This document shows, in pieces, positions 17,965 to 27,364 of a stretch of 44,374 nucleotides of DNA. This DNA is from CAVVIO01 sp963748095 (lineage in GTDB: Bacteria; Bacteroidota; Bacteroidia; Bacteroidales; UBA10428). The notes beneath the pieces were generated by a model. It was not told where the DNA came from and did not search any database. It was given only the letters and a program-made list of their open reading frames with translations. The stretch's first letter is position 1. Each line of letters begins with the position of its first letter. Both the position numbers and the translations under genes were made by a program. Location: positions 1 through 44,374 of the forward strand of contig CAVVIO010000059.1 of NCBI GenBank assembly GCA_963748095.1, read 5' to 3'.

Positions 17965-18852
17965 ATGAAAAAAAAGAATCTGATCCAAATCTTAACCGAA
18001 TTTATGATGGATATTAATCTAAAAAAGAACCTGTTTGTTTTTCTGTTAAGCGGTTTGAGCCTGGGAGTATTTGCGAATCCTCCATTGGCGTCAAAACAGC
18101 AAATAGGGATGTTTAAGAACTCTACTACTTGCGTTGTAATTGACAATGGCAGCCTTCTTTATAATACTTTACTAAAAGATGCCGTACAGAAATACTGGAA
18201 ATTAACACCATTTGAATTTATTACTGAAAAAGAGTTTGAAACCAAAAGGTTAGATTCCAGGTATTCTTTTCTGGTACTTATGAAAGGCGTTTTCGATAAA
18301 GATCCGGAAGGAATAGCCTATGAATATTTAAGTCTTGTACTCGGAGGCACTGCAAGCAATCTTACTGATATGCCGGAAATTTGCAGTATTCCTATCTCCT
18401 ATGCCGGCCACGATGATCTTTCTTACGGATACGTGTTACCTGCCGTCATTAAATTCATACAGCTACACGCCAGGAACCTGGAAAGAAAACGGTTTTGTAT
18501 TTCATTAAAAGGACTAAAATATTACAACCACTCAAGATCGTTTAAAGGCAAAGTATTGCTTTTAAACAAGAATATGATGGCCACGGATGCCAACACCGAG
18601 TTAAAAATTAAAAGCGCGTATCCTTATTACATTAAGCTGCTTGATACTAAGGATATTCAAAATGAACTGAACTCGGACCCGACAAATACATTGTTTAATT
18701 TTCATGTTGGTCCTAATCAACTAACCGGATCGGGAAAGTGCTTTGAAATGATTTTTGATGTTGAAGGACATCTGTATTATTATAACTCACGAAAAATTAC
18801 AAACGATAATGAAGATGGATTTAATCTGCATGATTTTAAATATCTCAGATAA
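17965..18852 (+). CDS. Exported protein of unknown function in the surface-protein block
   Basis: 295 residues from the first ATG. Later ATGs at 18004/18007 would put the hydrophobic core LFVFLLSGLSLGVFA in a better signal-peptide position (cleavage near FANPP). The mature part is mixed alpha/beta: TCVVIDNGSLLYNTLLKDAVQKYWKLTPFEFITEKEFE resembles Bacteroidota periplasmic proteins that begin with a strand, a long helix and a charged turn. GPNQLTGSGKCFEMIFDVEGHLYYYNSRKI lies near the end. I do not know the family. It follows the shared promoter element, and OmpA-like and helix-hairpin-helix genes follow 76 bp later on the same strand, so a common envelope function is plausible. Confidence 0.7.
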   Translation: MKKKNLIQILTEFMMDINLKKNLFVFLLSGLSLGVFANPPLASKQQIGMFKNSTTCVVIDNGSLLYNTLLKDAVQKYWKLTPFEFITEKEFETKRLDSRYSFLVLMKGVFDKDPEGIAYEYLSLVLGGTASNLTDMPEICSIPISYAGHDDLSYGYVLPAVIKFIQLHARNLERKRFCISLKGLKYYNHSRSFKGKVLLLNKNMMATDANTELKIKSAYPYYIKLLDTKDIQNELNSDPTNTLFNFHVGPNQLTGSGKCFEMIFDVEGHLYYYNSRKITNDNEDGFNLHDFKYLR

Positions 18853-18928
18853 TCTTAAAAGGCTGACAGGATAAGGACAATTTTGAAATAAATGGTTTCA
18901 ATCAAAATAACCTTTAAAAAATAAAATA

Positions 18929-19456
18929 ATGAGAACTTTAATTACCGGATTTATTGCATTTGCTTTATGGTCAGCACTTTCAACCTATATTTACGTTTGC
19001 AAGATACAAGAATTATGCAATGAACCCATTAGTCTCCAGCTTAATGCTGTATCTCCCGAAAACAATATAGTTATCGACACACTACCTAAAGTTGATATAA
19101 AAGAAAAACCAGCGGTTCCGAAAGACCTGGTGATTTATTTTGCATTTGATAAATCGGAATTCAATGTAAACGATCAATCCCGCAAGTATTTTGACGAATC
19201 AAATGAGTATCTGGAACAAAACGCCGATGTCATGCTGACTATTACCGGCCATACCGATGCTATAGGTACCAAAGAATACAACCAGGCCCTTGGTTACCGC
19301 CGTGCACAAAGCGTAAAGCAATATTTTGAAAGAGAAGGAATATCTGCAAAAAAAATAAGCATTGAATCGAAAGGCGAACTTCAGCCAGTTGACAATAATT
19401 CCACACAAAAAGGTAGAGCAAATAACCGAAGAACAGTAATAACCTTAAAAAAATAA
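18929..19456 (+). CDS. OmpA-family peptidoglycan-binding protein
   Basis: 175 residues. An N-terminal membrane segment (LITGFIAFALWSALSTYIYV) anchors the protein, probably in the inner membrane, and a short linker follows. The OmpA C-terminal domain (about 65-175) shows IYFAFDKSEFNVNDQSRKYFD, the central LTITGHTDAIGTKEYNQALGYRRAQSVKQYF and the end GRANNRRTVITL. The conserved Asp in GHTDAIG and the Arg in GYRRAQSV bind diaminopimelate. No beta-barrel is attached. The downstream gene starts 4 bp after the stop, so the two are cotranscribed and probably act together. Confidence 0.9.
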   Translation: MRTLITGFIAFALWSALSTYIYVCKIQELCNEPISLQLNAVSPENNIVIDTLPKVDIKEKPAVPKDLVIYFAFDKSEFNVNDQSRKYFDESNEYLEQNADVMLTITGHTDAIGTKEYNQALGYRRAQSVKQYFEREGISAKKISIESKGELQPVDNNSTQKGRANNRRTVITLKK

Positions 19457-19460
19457 AATC

Positions 19461-20705
19461 ATGAACGCGCTAAGCATTCTTTTAACACAATCAAAAAGTG
19501 TCGCAGCAATTGAAATACTTCTATTGTTGACAGGCGCTGCAATTATTGGATATGTGACTGCATGGTTATATACCAAATCAGTATATAACAAAAAATTAAA
19601 AGTTGTGGAAGCCGAACTGCATGAATCAAAAAGCCGGGTATCCAGCCTGAGTGCCGAAAACAGTACACTGCAAAAAAAGCTTGATAGTCTGACTAAAGAA
19701 AACGAAGAGCTTATTTCAAAGGAGAAAGCGCTTAAAGCACGGTACAAAGAAGCTTTAGTTGAAACAGACAAAATGACCCTGAAGAACAAGCAAACAGAAC
19801 AATTGCTTGATGAAAAAGATGAAGAATTGTTACTTATTGCACAACACAGACATTTACTGGATTACAATAGTTTTGGGAAGGCCACAGAGGAAGAAAAGGA
19901 TGACTTGCAGATGATCAGCGGTATTGGACCATATATTGAAGAAAGGTTACATGTTTTAGAAATATTTACTTTTTTACAGATTAGTAAATTCACCAAAAAG
20001 GATATCAGCGCCATTGATACCGCAATTATATACTTTTCCGGACGTATCGAAAGAGATGAGTGGGTGGCACAGGCAAAGGAACTGGTTATCAGTGAAGAAA
20101 AAAAATTCGAATTACTGGAACGGATCAGAGCAAGAAAATCAAAAATTTACTACGACAGAATTGGAATCGCCAGTGAGGATGAAGCCGATGATTTGACCGC
20201 CATTAGTGGCATTGGTAAATGGATAAATAAAAAATTAAATGCTCTTGCTATCTTCACATTTAAGCAAATCAGCAGGTTTAATGACGATGATGTAGATCAG
20301 GTTACTGAAGCCATTGAGTACTTCCCGGGTAGAATTGAAAGAGATGAATGGATCTTTCAGGCTAAAGAATTGTTACGTATTAAAGGAAAAAAAGAGGACC
20401 TCCTTCAACGTATTCAGGAAAAAAAGAGTATTATATCCTACGACAGCTTAGGTAGCGCTCAAAAACACCAGGCAAACAACCTTACCCTTATAAAAGGAAT
20501 TAGCCTGTGGATTGAAGAACGACTTAACCTGCTTGAAATATACACCTTTGAACAAATTAGTCGACTTAAATCGAAAGACGTTGAAGTAATTTCGGAAATA
20601 TTGGAAATAGCGCCGGACCGTATTGAAAAAGAAGCATGGGTATTGCAGGCACGTAATTTTGCAAAAAGTCAGATTAAGCAAGAGGCAAACCCCATTTCAC
20701 TTTAA
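19461..20705 (+). CDS. Membrane-anchored coiled-coil protein with three helix-hairpin-helix repeats
   Basis: 414 residues in three parts. A transmembrane helix lies near residues 16-37 (AAIEILLLLTGAAIIGYVTAWLY). A long coiled coil follows, about 45-125. Three repeats of about 96 residues then start near 132, 228 and 324. Each repeat has the pattern DDLTxIxGIGxWIxERLNxLxIFTFxQISRF...AIxYFxGRIERDEWxxQAKEL. The GIG turn with flanking helices is the DNA-binding or protein-binding helix-hairpin-helix (DUF4332-like) seen in many proteins as ISGIGPKIEELL...YTFxQLA. The protein starts 4 bp after the OmpA-like gene, and a strong terminator follows. A role linking the envelope to DNA or to another protein is inference. 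The third repeat has lost the second glycine (GIS). Confidence 0.75.
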   Translation: MNALSILLTQSKSVAAIEILLLLTGAAIIGYVTAWLYTKSVYNKKLKVVEAELHESKSRVSSLSAENSTLQKKLDSLTKENEELISKEKALKARYKEALVETDKMTLKNKQTEQLLDEKDEELLLIAQHRHLLDYNSFGKATEEEKDDLQMISGIGPYIEERLHVLEIFTFLQISKFTKKDISAIDTAIIYFSGRIERDEWVAQAKELVISEEKKFELLERIRARKSKIYYDRIGIASEDEADDLTAISGIGKWINKKLNALAIFTFKQISRFNDDDVDQVTEAIEYFPGRIERDEWIFQAKELLRIKGKKEDLLQRIQEKKSIISYDSLGSAQKHQANNLTLIKGISLWIEERLNLLEIYTFEQISRLKSKDVEVISEILEIAPDRIEKEAWVLQARNFAKSQIKQEANPISL

Positions 20706-20772
20706 TAAAAGCTAATTTATAAGAAACTGATAAAAATGGAATTAGATTCATGTGGTGAGTAGATTTGGTACA

Positions 20773-20812
20773 AAAGGGTTGTTTCAGCTGGATGAAACAA
20801 CCCTTTGCTTTT
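20773..20812 (+). terminator. Strong rho-independent terminator
   Basis: Perfect 14-bp stem AAAGGGTTGTTTCA/TGAAACAACCCTTT with a 6-base loop (GCTGGA), followed by GCTTTTT. It closes the OmpA/HHH operon. Confidence 0.9.
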
Positions 20813-20871
20813 TAAAGCTGAACACAAAACAGAATTTAAAACGATACGATTAATAAAATAACATAAAAACC

Positions 20872-21432
20872 ATGCAATTAAAAAACATTATACTTATTGG
20901 CATTATACTGTTTTTTTCGGGCTGTAGTGTAATTAAGCCCGATCAGTCATCTGAAGTTCGTAACGATGCCCAAAAACAATTTCAGTCTAATTACATAAAT
21001 ACCGATGCGAACCAGATTGCTAACTTTGTGAGTGAAGATTTTGTGAATGAGGCCTTAAATAATTACACCGTCACAAGTCTTACTAAAAAGTATCGCTTTT
21101 TAAAATCTTATCGCAAGCCGGTCACAAACACGTACGATTCAACAGTTACCGATACCATTTACACATTCTCCAACCCGAAGAATAAAATTGAAATTTACCG
21201 GGCTAAGCATCGTGATTTTGTTTTCACTTTCGATGTAACAAGTGCAAAATTAGGGCTTCCCGGGAATATTAAACCCCATATGGAAAAAAGTACCTTCTTT
21301 CAAATTTTTTCCATCACCCAAATAACGGCAAATACTATACAAATGGCTGATTCAGATGGGACCACCCGGTTTCTATTTTATTTTGAAAAAAACAAGCTAA
21401 AACGAATAACCGGTTTTTTATATCTTGATTAA
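20872..21432 (+). CDS. Lipoprotein of unknown function
   Basis: 186 residues. A signal peptide with lipobox FFSGCS (Cys18) indicates an outer-membrane or periplasmic lipoprotein. The mature part has few hydrophobic segments. Repeated YRxxVTNTYDSTVTDTIYTFSN and strand-like units end in TTRFLFYFEKNKLKRITGFLYLD, suggesting a beta-rich fold of the SnoaL- or lipocalin-like type, but I cannot assign it. It is preceded by a terminator, so it has its own promoter, and it is the last plus-strand gene of the block. Confidence 0.75.
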   Translation: MQLKNIILIGIILFFSGCSVIKPDQSSEVRNDAQKQFQSNYINTDANQIANFVSEDFVNEALNNYTVTSLTKKYRFLKSYRKPVTNTYDSTVTDTIYTFSNPKNKIEIYRAKHRDFVFTFDVTSAKLGLPGNIKPHMEKSTFFQIFSITQITANTIQMADSDGTTRFLFYFEKNKLKRITGFLYLD

Positions 21433-21681
21433 AATCAAAAACAATTGTCAATTGCAAAAACCAACTAGTTACCGAATGCAATCCGATATAAAAACACGGT
21501 GTAACTATTTCTTATTGACTTTTTTGCCTGTAACAACCAACCCTCAGAAAAGAGAAATATCAGTAACAATGTTTCTTTTGCAAATGAACGAGCATGTTAG
21601 TTGGGCGGTTGTGCATAATTGATTTGGTCAGATGCCCACAACTGATTACTGATTACTGATAACCGATCATAATCCTGCTTA

Positions 21682-23031
21682 TTATATTTTATTCATCAAT
21701 TTAATGTCTTTGTAATGAAAATCGAAATCAATTTCAAAACAGTCTACAAATTCTTTTTTCATGGCATTTTTTAAACTTTCCGGATCGTTGCAATAAAATA
21801 TGAAAGCCCCGCCACCACCGGCCCCTGCAATTTTCCCGCCAATTAGCCCGTTCTTTTTTGCAAAATCATACATATGATCAAGGGCTTTACTGGTTGAAGC
21901 GGAAGCCAGCTGTATCTGTGCCTCGAAGTTTTTCTCCATTATGGAAGCACATTGAATGAAATCGCCTTTTTCAAGAGCCAGGGCAAATTCTTTACCATAT
22001 TGTGCAAGCTTTTCCAACGCGTTTCGTCCCTGGGGGGTGTTGTAATTCCGGTATACCTGTTCCACAGCCGATTGTGCATTTCTTGAGGTACCCGTATGAA
22101 TAAGCAACAGGTTTTTCCTGAACGCATCCAATACTTCTTTATTGATATTAATATCCAATCGCTTTGCATAGTCCTTTCCGAACTCGAAGCAGTTAAATCC
22201 CCCGAAAACAATGGAATACTGATCCTGGCGGCCTATGGCCCAATTCAGCTCGGTATTCTCCAGATTAAACAGATCTTCGCCGATCTGTGTAAGTGTTTTT
22301 GAATCGGAATTATATGTTTTGGAACTGATCAGTTCAAGTATCTTAGCCGCCGTTGATGTACTCAGTCCGCTCCCCCTGGGATAACCCGAGAAATTAAACC
22401 GTCCGTTTTTATATTCTATCAAAGGACTGATGGTGATATTCGACACACAGCCTTTCATATCATCCATAATAAATGGCACATCTGTCCATCCTCCGGCAAA
22501 ATCGATACGCAGTGGGGCCCTGTATTTAAAGTTAATCTTGTCAATGATCTTCGTTGTAGAGGTTGCTTCAAGTTCTCTGGGTACTATACGGCTCACCAGC
22601 TCTATCTTTGTTCCTGTTTTACGGCATAGTTTTTCTTTTTCTTTTATTCCCGAATCATCGTCATTCAAAACAAAAAAGTCGGGACGGAGCTCGCTAAGAA
22701 TGCCGGCAAAATCAATTTTGTCACCCATTATTGCTGCATCGTTTAACACGGCAAAATCCACATCCTGCATGGCCGCAACAAGGTAAAGCCTGTTGTTTTC
22801 GGGATTAACAGGCCTTCCGGGTCCTTTAAGACTTGAAATTACCGAATCTCTTCCCACCCCCACCACCAGGATATCGCCAAACTGCCTGCACTGGTTAAAG
22901 AAAACCGCGTGACCCGATTGCAGGATATCATAGCATCCCGTGCAGAAAACAATTTTTTTGTCCCTGTTTTTCTTCCTGATATCCTGAAGCTGGTTTTCAG
23001 TTAATACTTTATGTTTAATTGTTTCGAACAT
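21682..23031 (-). CDS. Nucleotidyltransferase-GHMP sugar kinase fusion, heptose pathway-like
   Basis: 449 residues from the ATG at 23031; the longer frame to 23133 lacks family similarity. Residues about 1-150 are a cytidylyl/adenylyltransferase with FCTGCYDILQSGHAVFFNQCR, VVGVGRDSVISSLKGPGRPVNPENNRLYLVAA and EATSTTKII, as in the HldE/RfaE2 domain. Residues about 160-449 are a GHMP kinase: APLRIDFAGGWTDVP, SGYPRGSGLSTSTAAKILE, LNWAIGRQDQYSIVFGG and GGKIAGAGGGGAFIFYC. The kinase half is most like D-glycero-alpha-D-manno-heptose 7-phosphate kinase (HddA). Together they would phosphorylate and then activate a sugar for surface polysaccharide. Here the nucleotidyltransferase comes first and the kinase is GHMP rather than the PfkB type of HldE. 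Confidence 0.8.
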   Translation of the reverse strand: MFETIKHKVLTENQLQDIRKKNRDKKIVFCTGCYDILQSGHAVFFNQCRQFGDILVVGVGRDSVISSLKGPGRPVNPENNRLYLVAAMQDVDFAVLNDAAIMGDKIDFAGILSELRPDFFVLNDDDSGIKEKEKLCRKTGTKIELVSRIVPRELEATSTTKIIDKINFKYRAPLRIDFAGGWTDVPFIMDDMKGCVSNITISPLIEYKNGRFNFSGYPRGSGLSTSTAAKILELISSKTYNSDSKTLTQIGEDLFNLENTELNWAIGRQDQYSIVFGGFNCFEFGKDYAKRLDININKEVLDAFRKNLLLIHTGTSRNAQSAVEQVYRNYNTPQGRNALEKLAQYGKEFALALEKGDFIQCASIMEKNFEAQIQLASASTSKALDHMYDFAKKNGLIGGKIAGAGGGGAFIFYCNDPESLKNAMKKEFVDCFEIDFDFHYKDIKLMNKI

Positions 23032-23314
23032 AGATGACAGATATAAAAAGTTTGAGGGTCCGTAACCTGATATATTTAAACCCAATCCCAAATATGCTAA
23101 AAAAAAACGTAAGAATGAAGTGCCTCGCGGCAAGTTGTCGGGATATCCGGAAGAAACTTATTTATTTCCGATGCAAGTAGCTGATTGCCTCCTCGATGAT
23201 TTATTCGTAGTTGATCAGCCAACTGTGATCTGTAAACGGTTTATGAAACAGACTTTTCACATGGCTCATCCAGCCTGGCTGTAATATCCGGATGACCACT
23301 TTTACTGCTTTTTA

Positions 23315-24044
23315 CTACATGCCGGGCTTGTTGTTTCCCGATTTTCTTCTCAACGTAATGGATAAATCAACACCACAAGCATTAACATTCTTTATGTAAT
23401 CGCTAAACTGCATGTAATTAACAGTATTAAAAGATGTATTTGCTGACAATTTATTATAATCCTTCAAACGAAAATATACATATCTGTATCTTATCGAGGG
23501 AATAATAATCCATTTACTAAATTCATAAAACAGTCCTGCTTCCAGGTGAAAACCAATTTCCGGATGAAAGGTAGCTTCACCATATCTGAAATTAAGTTCT
23601 GTTACAGTCATCTTCCCGGGAATGTTAAAACTCCCTCCGCCACCGATAATTAAACCTAATTTGTTCTCTTCCGAAAATTTCATCTTATAATTTGCTCCCA
23701 GTAAAACAGAGGTCCTGTTAAATAAAAACGAAGTTTTATCTGTACCACCCGATGTAGAAGAATAATATTGTATGGCCAGGTTTTGTTGATATCCTATAGT
23801 ACTGTATAATCTCAACATTTTTAATAAGATCGTATCCCAGACCAAATTCCAGTCCCATGCCTCCGCCAGGACTGTATAAAATAGTACCGGAACCATTGGT
23901 ATTACTGTATTCCAACGATTTATACTCTGCTCCTATCCCTAAATTCGACCTGATTAACAGCTCAATGCCGGTTTGCGCGTTTATTGTTGACACAATTAGT
24001 GTGAAAACTGTTACCAGCAGAAATAAAAACTTTCTTTTTTTCAT
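23315..24044 (-). CDS. Outer-membrane beta-barrel protein, frameshifted
   Basis: The 5' part (24044 to about 23800) has a signal peptide MKKRKFLFLLVTVFTLIVSTINAQ and barrel strands GIELLIRSNLGIGAEYKSLEY and GGGMGLEFGLGYDLIKNVEI. The second frame (about 23830 to 23315) goes on with STIGYQQNLAIQYYSST and GANYKMKFSEENKLGLIIGGGGSFNIPG. It ends with EAGLFYEFSKWIIIPSIRYRYVYFRL. A one-base indel near 23800-23815 splits them. Alternating hydrophobic strands and no enzymatic motif indicate a small porin-like barrel of about 240 residues. No partner gene is evident. Confidence 0.75.
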
Positions 24045-24400
24045 AAATTAATAGTATCGGTTTATATTTTGTCTTAATTTCTCAGTCATCAGGAGGAATT
24101 AGTCCCAAAAAGCCTACGTAAATTCAATAATTGAATTATTTCCCAAAAATTTACACCCGGAATTGAACAACCTGTAACCGACAGGAATACACTATTCAAT
24201 TGAATGGATGTACTGACTGAATAAATCATACGACGAATTTTTTATGCTTTCGCGTTCTTTCTTTTTTTACCCTGCTTCCGATTACTGTTTATGTTTTAAA
24301 TATAAGCGTTAATCCGGTAAAAAGCAAATGATATTACTTGGGAGCCGGTTAGCAGGTATAAGTCGACTGGAATTCGAATGAACAGAATACGGGTTGCAAC
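24045..24400. other. Intergenic region with dispersed box
   Basis: Contains a diverged copy of the 35-bp CTAAATGTAAAAG-type box (24293-24329), 250 bp upstream of the barrel gene. A short segment GGGTTGCAACC near 24391 resembles GGGTTGCAAACCC near 30085, another small dispersed repeat. No gene. Confidence 0.4.
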
Positions 24401-25772
24401 CTATTCAAAAAGCCATTTTATTACATTCAGTTTGCGTTTTGAATAAGGCGGGTATTTCAGGGCCGGTTCAAACCAATAGGGTTTGTCCAGTATGCTCTTT
24501 TGATGTGAAAATGTATCAAAGCCTGCCTTGCCGTGGTAATTTCCCATTCCGCTTAACCCTACACCCCCGAAGGGCAGGTTACTGTTTGCAAAATGCATGA
24601 CACTGTCATTGACCGCCCCGCCTCCGAAGGAAACTTCCCTTAATATCCTGTTTATTAATTTTCTGTTTTTCGAATATACATAGCAGGCCAACGGTCTGGG
24701 CCTTTCCTTCACTTTCCGTATAGCTTCATCAGGATTCTCAAAGGTTATAACCGGAAGGACCGGCCCGAATATTTCCTCTTTCATCACCTCATCATCAAAT
24801 GAAACATTATTTAAAATCGTCGGGTCAATTAACAGGTTTTCCCGGCTGGCATATCCCCCGCAGTATATCTTTTCTTTATCAATAAGATTTGTAAGCCGGT
24901 CGAAATGGGCCAAATCAATAATTCTTAAATAATTTTCACCAGGCGATCCGTTGCTATGATAATATTTTTCAATTTCATTCCTTACTGCTTCCAGAAACTT
25001 CTCTTCAACAGATTTGTCAACCAACACATAATCGGGAGCCACACAGGTTTGTCCGGCATTCAGAAACTTAGCCCAAACGATTCGTTTTGCAGAGATCTTT
25101 ATATCACAATCAGCAAGTACAAATGTGGGGCTTTTCCCTCCCAGTTCAAGTGTGACGGGCGTTAAATGCCTGGCTGCCGCGGCATAAACAATTTTACCCA
25201 CGTGAACACTGCCGGTAAAAAATAGCTTATCGAAACGGTATGTTAAAAGCTCCGTTGTTTGTCCCGCACCGCCTTCCACAACACAAAAATATTCATCCGG
25301 AAAATTCCCGTTAATGATCTCTGCCATTACTTTCGATGATCTTGCAGGAAGTTCACTGGGCTTCAGTATCACCGTATTTCCGGCAGCAAGCGATGTTATG
25401 GCAGGTACCAGCGAAAGCTGAAACGGATAATTCCACGCCCCGATAACCAGTGTAATTCCCAACGGTTCGGTAATGATATAGCTTCTGGCAGGGAAATTTA
25501 CTATGCGGCTGGATACTTTAACACGCCTGCTCCATCTTTTGATATTTTTCAGAAAAATATTGATCTCGTGATATACCAGGGAAAGTTCTGAAATATAGGT
25601 TTCGAAGGCAGATTTACCAAAATCTTCATAGATCGCTTTGTATAGCGATTCTTCATTTTCTTTCAGTACATTGCTTTAACTTCTTTAACTGAGTTATCCT
25701 GAAATCTATATCCAGGGTTTGGTTTGAGTTGAAAAAGGCCTGTTGTTTTGAATGTAATTTGTGAATGTCCAT
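24401..25772 (-). CDS. Aldehyde dehydrogenase (NAD(P)+-dependent, class 3-like), frameshifted near the 5' end
   Basis: From the ATG at 25772 the N terminus reads MDIHKLHSKQQAFFNS...RITQLKKLK. After a one-base break near 25675 it goes on VLKENEESLYKAIYEDFGKSAFETYISE, the normal ALDH start. The main body holds the cofactor region GAWNYPFQLSLVPAITSLAAGNTVILKPSE, the catalytic Glu in TLELGGKSP, the catalytic Cys in FLNAGQTCVAPDYVL and EEIFGPVLPV. The end NSNLPFGGVGLSGMGNYHGKAGFDTFSH is typical of class 3 fatty aldehyde or coniferyl aldehyde dehydrogenases. Total length about 457 residues, normal for that class. It oxidises an aldehyde to an acid, in the cytosol or at the membrane; the substrate is not readable. 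Confidence 0.9.
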
Positions 25773-26129
25773 TGTAAAATGATAATCCGGATGAAATAAA
25801 ATATGTTAATGTGCTCCGATTAAATGTACCCTATATACCGTCAATAAACAAACGAATTCCGGGAATGTTCCTGCAGGCTTGTATAGGATGTTTTATTTTT
25901 GTTTATTAAGGAAGCAGTATGTTATATATTTCTTTCCTTTCAAGGCGTAAATCCTGATCATTGTATAAGGACACCGGTATCTGGAAAAATTAACAGTCGG
26001 ATGCAAACCTACATCTGCATGGAGGGGGGAATTAGCCAAAGACATCATGTCCGTTTAAAAGAATCAGGTGTAATATATACCGGAGCCCCAGGTGCCTATT
26101 ATATTTATTTTACTGCTTAATTGTCCTGT
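25773..26129. other. Intergenic region, no supported gene
   Basis: A 73-codon plus-strand frame (25899-26120) has no family similarity and odd composition. I treat it as non-coding. The ALDH promoter is probably here. Confidence 0.4.
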
Positions 26130-26948
26130 TCAATAAGCTTCAGGAATTATGGTCTGATCAGTAAAAGGAGGTCTTACATAACCATGGCTCTCCTGACGAG
26201 GAGGAAGTTTTATCTTTTTTACAGGTAGTTCTTTATTGGGTATCAAGCTCAGTAAGTGATGTATGCAATTTAACCTGGCACGCTTCTTATTATCGGCTGG
26301 TACCACATACCAGGGTGACTGTTTAGTATCGGTATACTTGAACATCTCATCCTTGGCTTTTGAGTAATCGATCCATTTTTCGCGAGAGGCAACATCCATA
26401 GGGCTTAATTTCCAGCGTTTTGTGGGATCATCGAGTCTGGCCTGAAAACGTAGCTCTTGCTCTTCGTCTGATACAGAAAACCAGTACTTAATCAGAATAA
26501 TTCCCGAGCGTATGAGCATGCGTTCAAATTCGGGACATGAACGCATAAACTCCTGGTATTCCTCTTCAGAGCAGAATCCCATTACACGCTCTACTCCTGC
26601 CCGATTATACCAGCTACGGTCAAATAGTATCATTTCCCCTGCAGCTGGCAGGTTATTAACATAACGCTGGAAATACCATTGTGTTTTTTCCTTTTCTGTT
26701 GGAGTTCCCAAAGCAACTACTTTACATATCCTGGGATTCAGGCATTGGGATATACGTTTGATAACTCCACCCTTACCAGCAGCATCTCTTCCCTCAAAAA
26801 TTACAACTACCCGTAATCCTTTCTGCCTGATCCACTCCTGCAGTCTTACCAGCTTTATTTGAAGTTTATTAAGTTCTTTTTTGTAAAGCTTTTTGGCAAT
26901 TTTTCGTTCATCGCGCTTTTCGGGTTCAATATTTTTATGGGTTGACAT
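26130..26948 (-). CDS. ppk2: Polyphosphate kinase 2 (PPK2)
   Basis: 272 residues with all PPK2 signatures. Walker A is FEGRDAAGKGG (residues 51-61). The lid and Walker B regions are LGTPTEKEKTQWYFQRYVNNLPAAGEMILFDRSWYNRAGVERVMGFC. The C-terminal part has YWFSVSDEEQELRFQARLDDPTKRWKLSPMD and SPWYVVPADNKKRARLNCIHHLL. The enzyme transfers phosphate between polyphosphate and nucleotides, mostly forming GTP/ATP from GDP/ADP, in the cytosol. The length fits the short single-domain class I. It stands alone; a dispersed 35-bp box lies about 165 bp upstream. Confidence 0.95.
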   Translation of the reverse strand: MSTHKNIEPEKRDERKIAKKLYKKELNKLQIKLVRLQEWIRQKGLRVVVIFEGRDAAGKGGVIKRISQCLNPRICKVVALGTPTEKEKTQWYFQRYVNNLPAAGEMILFDRSWYNRAGVERVMGFCSEEEYQEFMRSCPEFERMLIRSGIILIKYWFSVSDEEQELRFQARLDDPTKRWKLSPMDVASREKWIDYSKAKDEMFKYTDTKQSPWYVVPADNKKRARLNCIHHLLSLIPNKELPVKKIKLPPRQESHGYVRPPFTDQTIIPEAY

Positions 26949-27364
26949 AATTAAAAGCTAAATGGTAAAACAAGTCTATTAAATATACGGAAATTTATTG
27001 AATCTAAAAGATTATGGTGATTCTGTTTGAAATAAAACAAAGGGGTTCCGAAGAGCAAACTTAAAGTGGATAAAAAATAGGGTCGTTACAACAGAACCGG
27101 TTAACGATTACAACCTAAATGCAAAAATTATTTGGTAAAAAAGCAAATTTTTTCTGTCAGGTATTCAGACTTTAGACTGTAGGCTGTTAGCCGGGATTAC
27201 AAGGTAATAAAAGTAACAATGAGACGAAGTCCCTGTTGCAGTTGACCGGTCGGAAATATGGAGCATATTCACACGATTGAAGGAGTTGGAAACAATACAA
27301 AAAACAAAAAAGGTCCATCTGCATCAGGTAGATGAATCCGTTTTTTGCTTTTCTCAAATAAGGT
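26949..27364. other. Intergenic region with dispersed box and terminator
   Basis: Holds a copy of the 35-bp box (27113-27149, on the minus strand TTTGCTTTTTTACC...GCATTTAGG) and a hairpin near 27302-27346. No gene. Confidence 0.45.
27302..27346 (-). terminator. Probable terminator after the truncated haemoglobin gene
   Basis: CATCT/AGATG stem with a 9-base loop, flanked by A-rich sequence on the left and TTTTTT on the right, so it could work in both directions. It lies about 20-60 bp beyond the stop at 27365. Confidence 0.5.

Noticed and set aside
21640..21665. Short direct repeats GATTACTGATTACTGAT
   Set aside because: Three short units only, no spacers, so not a CRISPR array.
25899..26120. 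73-codon plus-strand frame
   Set aside because: No recognisable fold or homology, unusual residues, and sits in a plain intergenic region.
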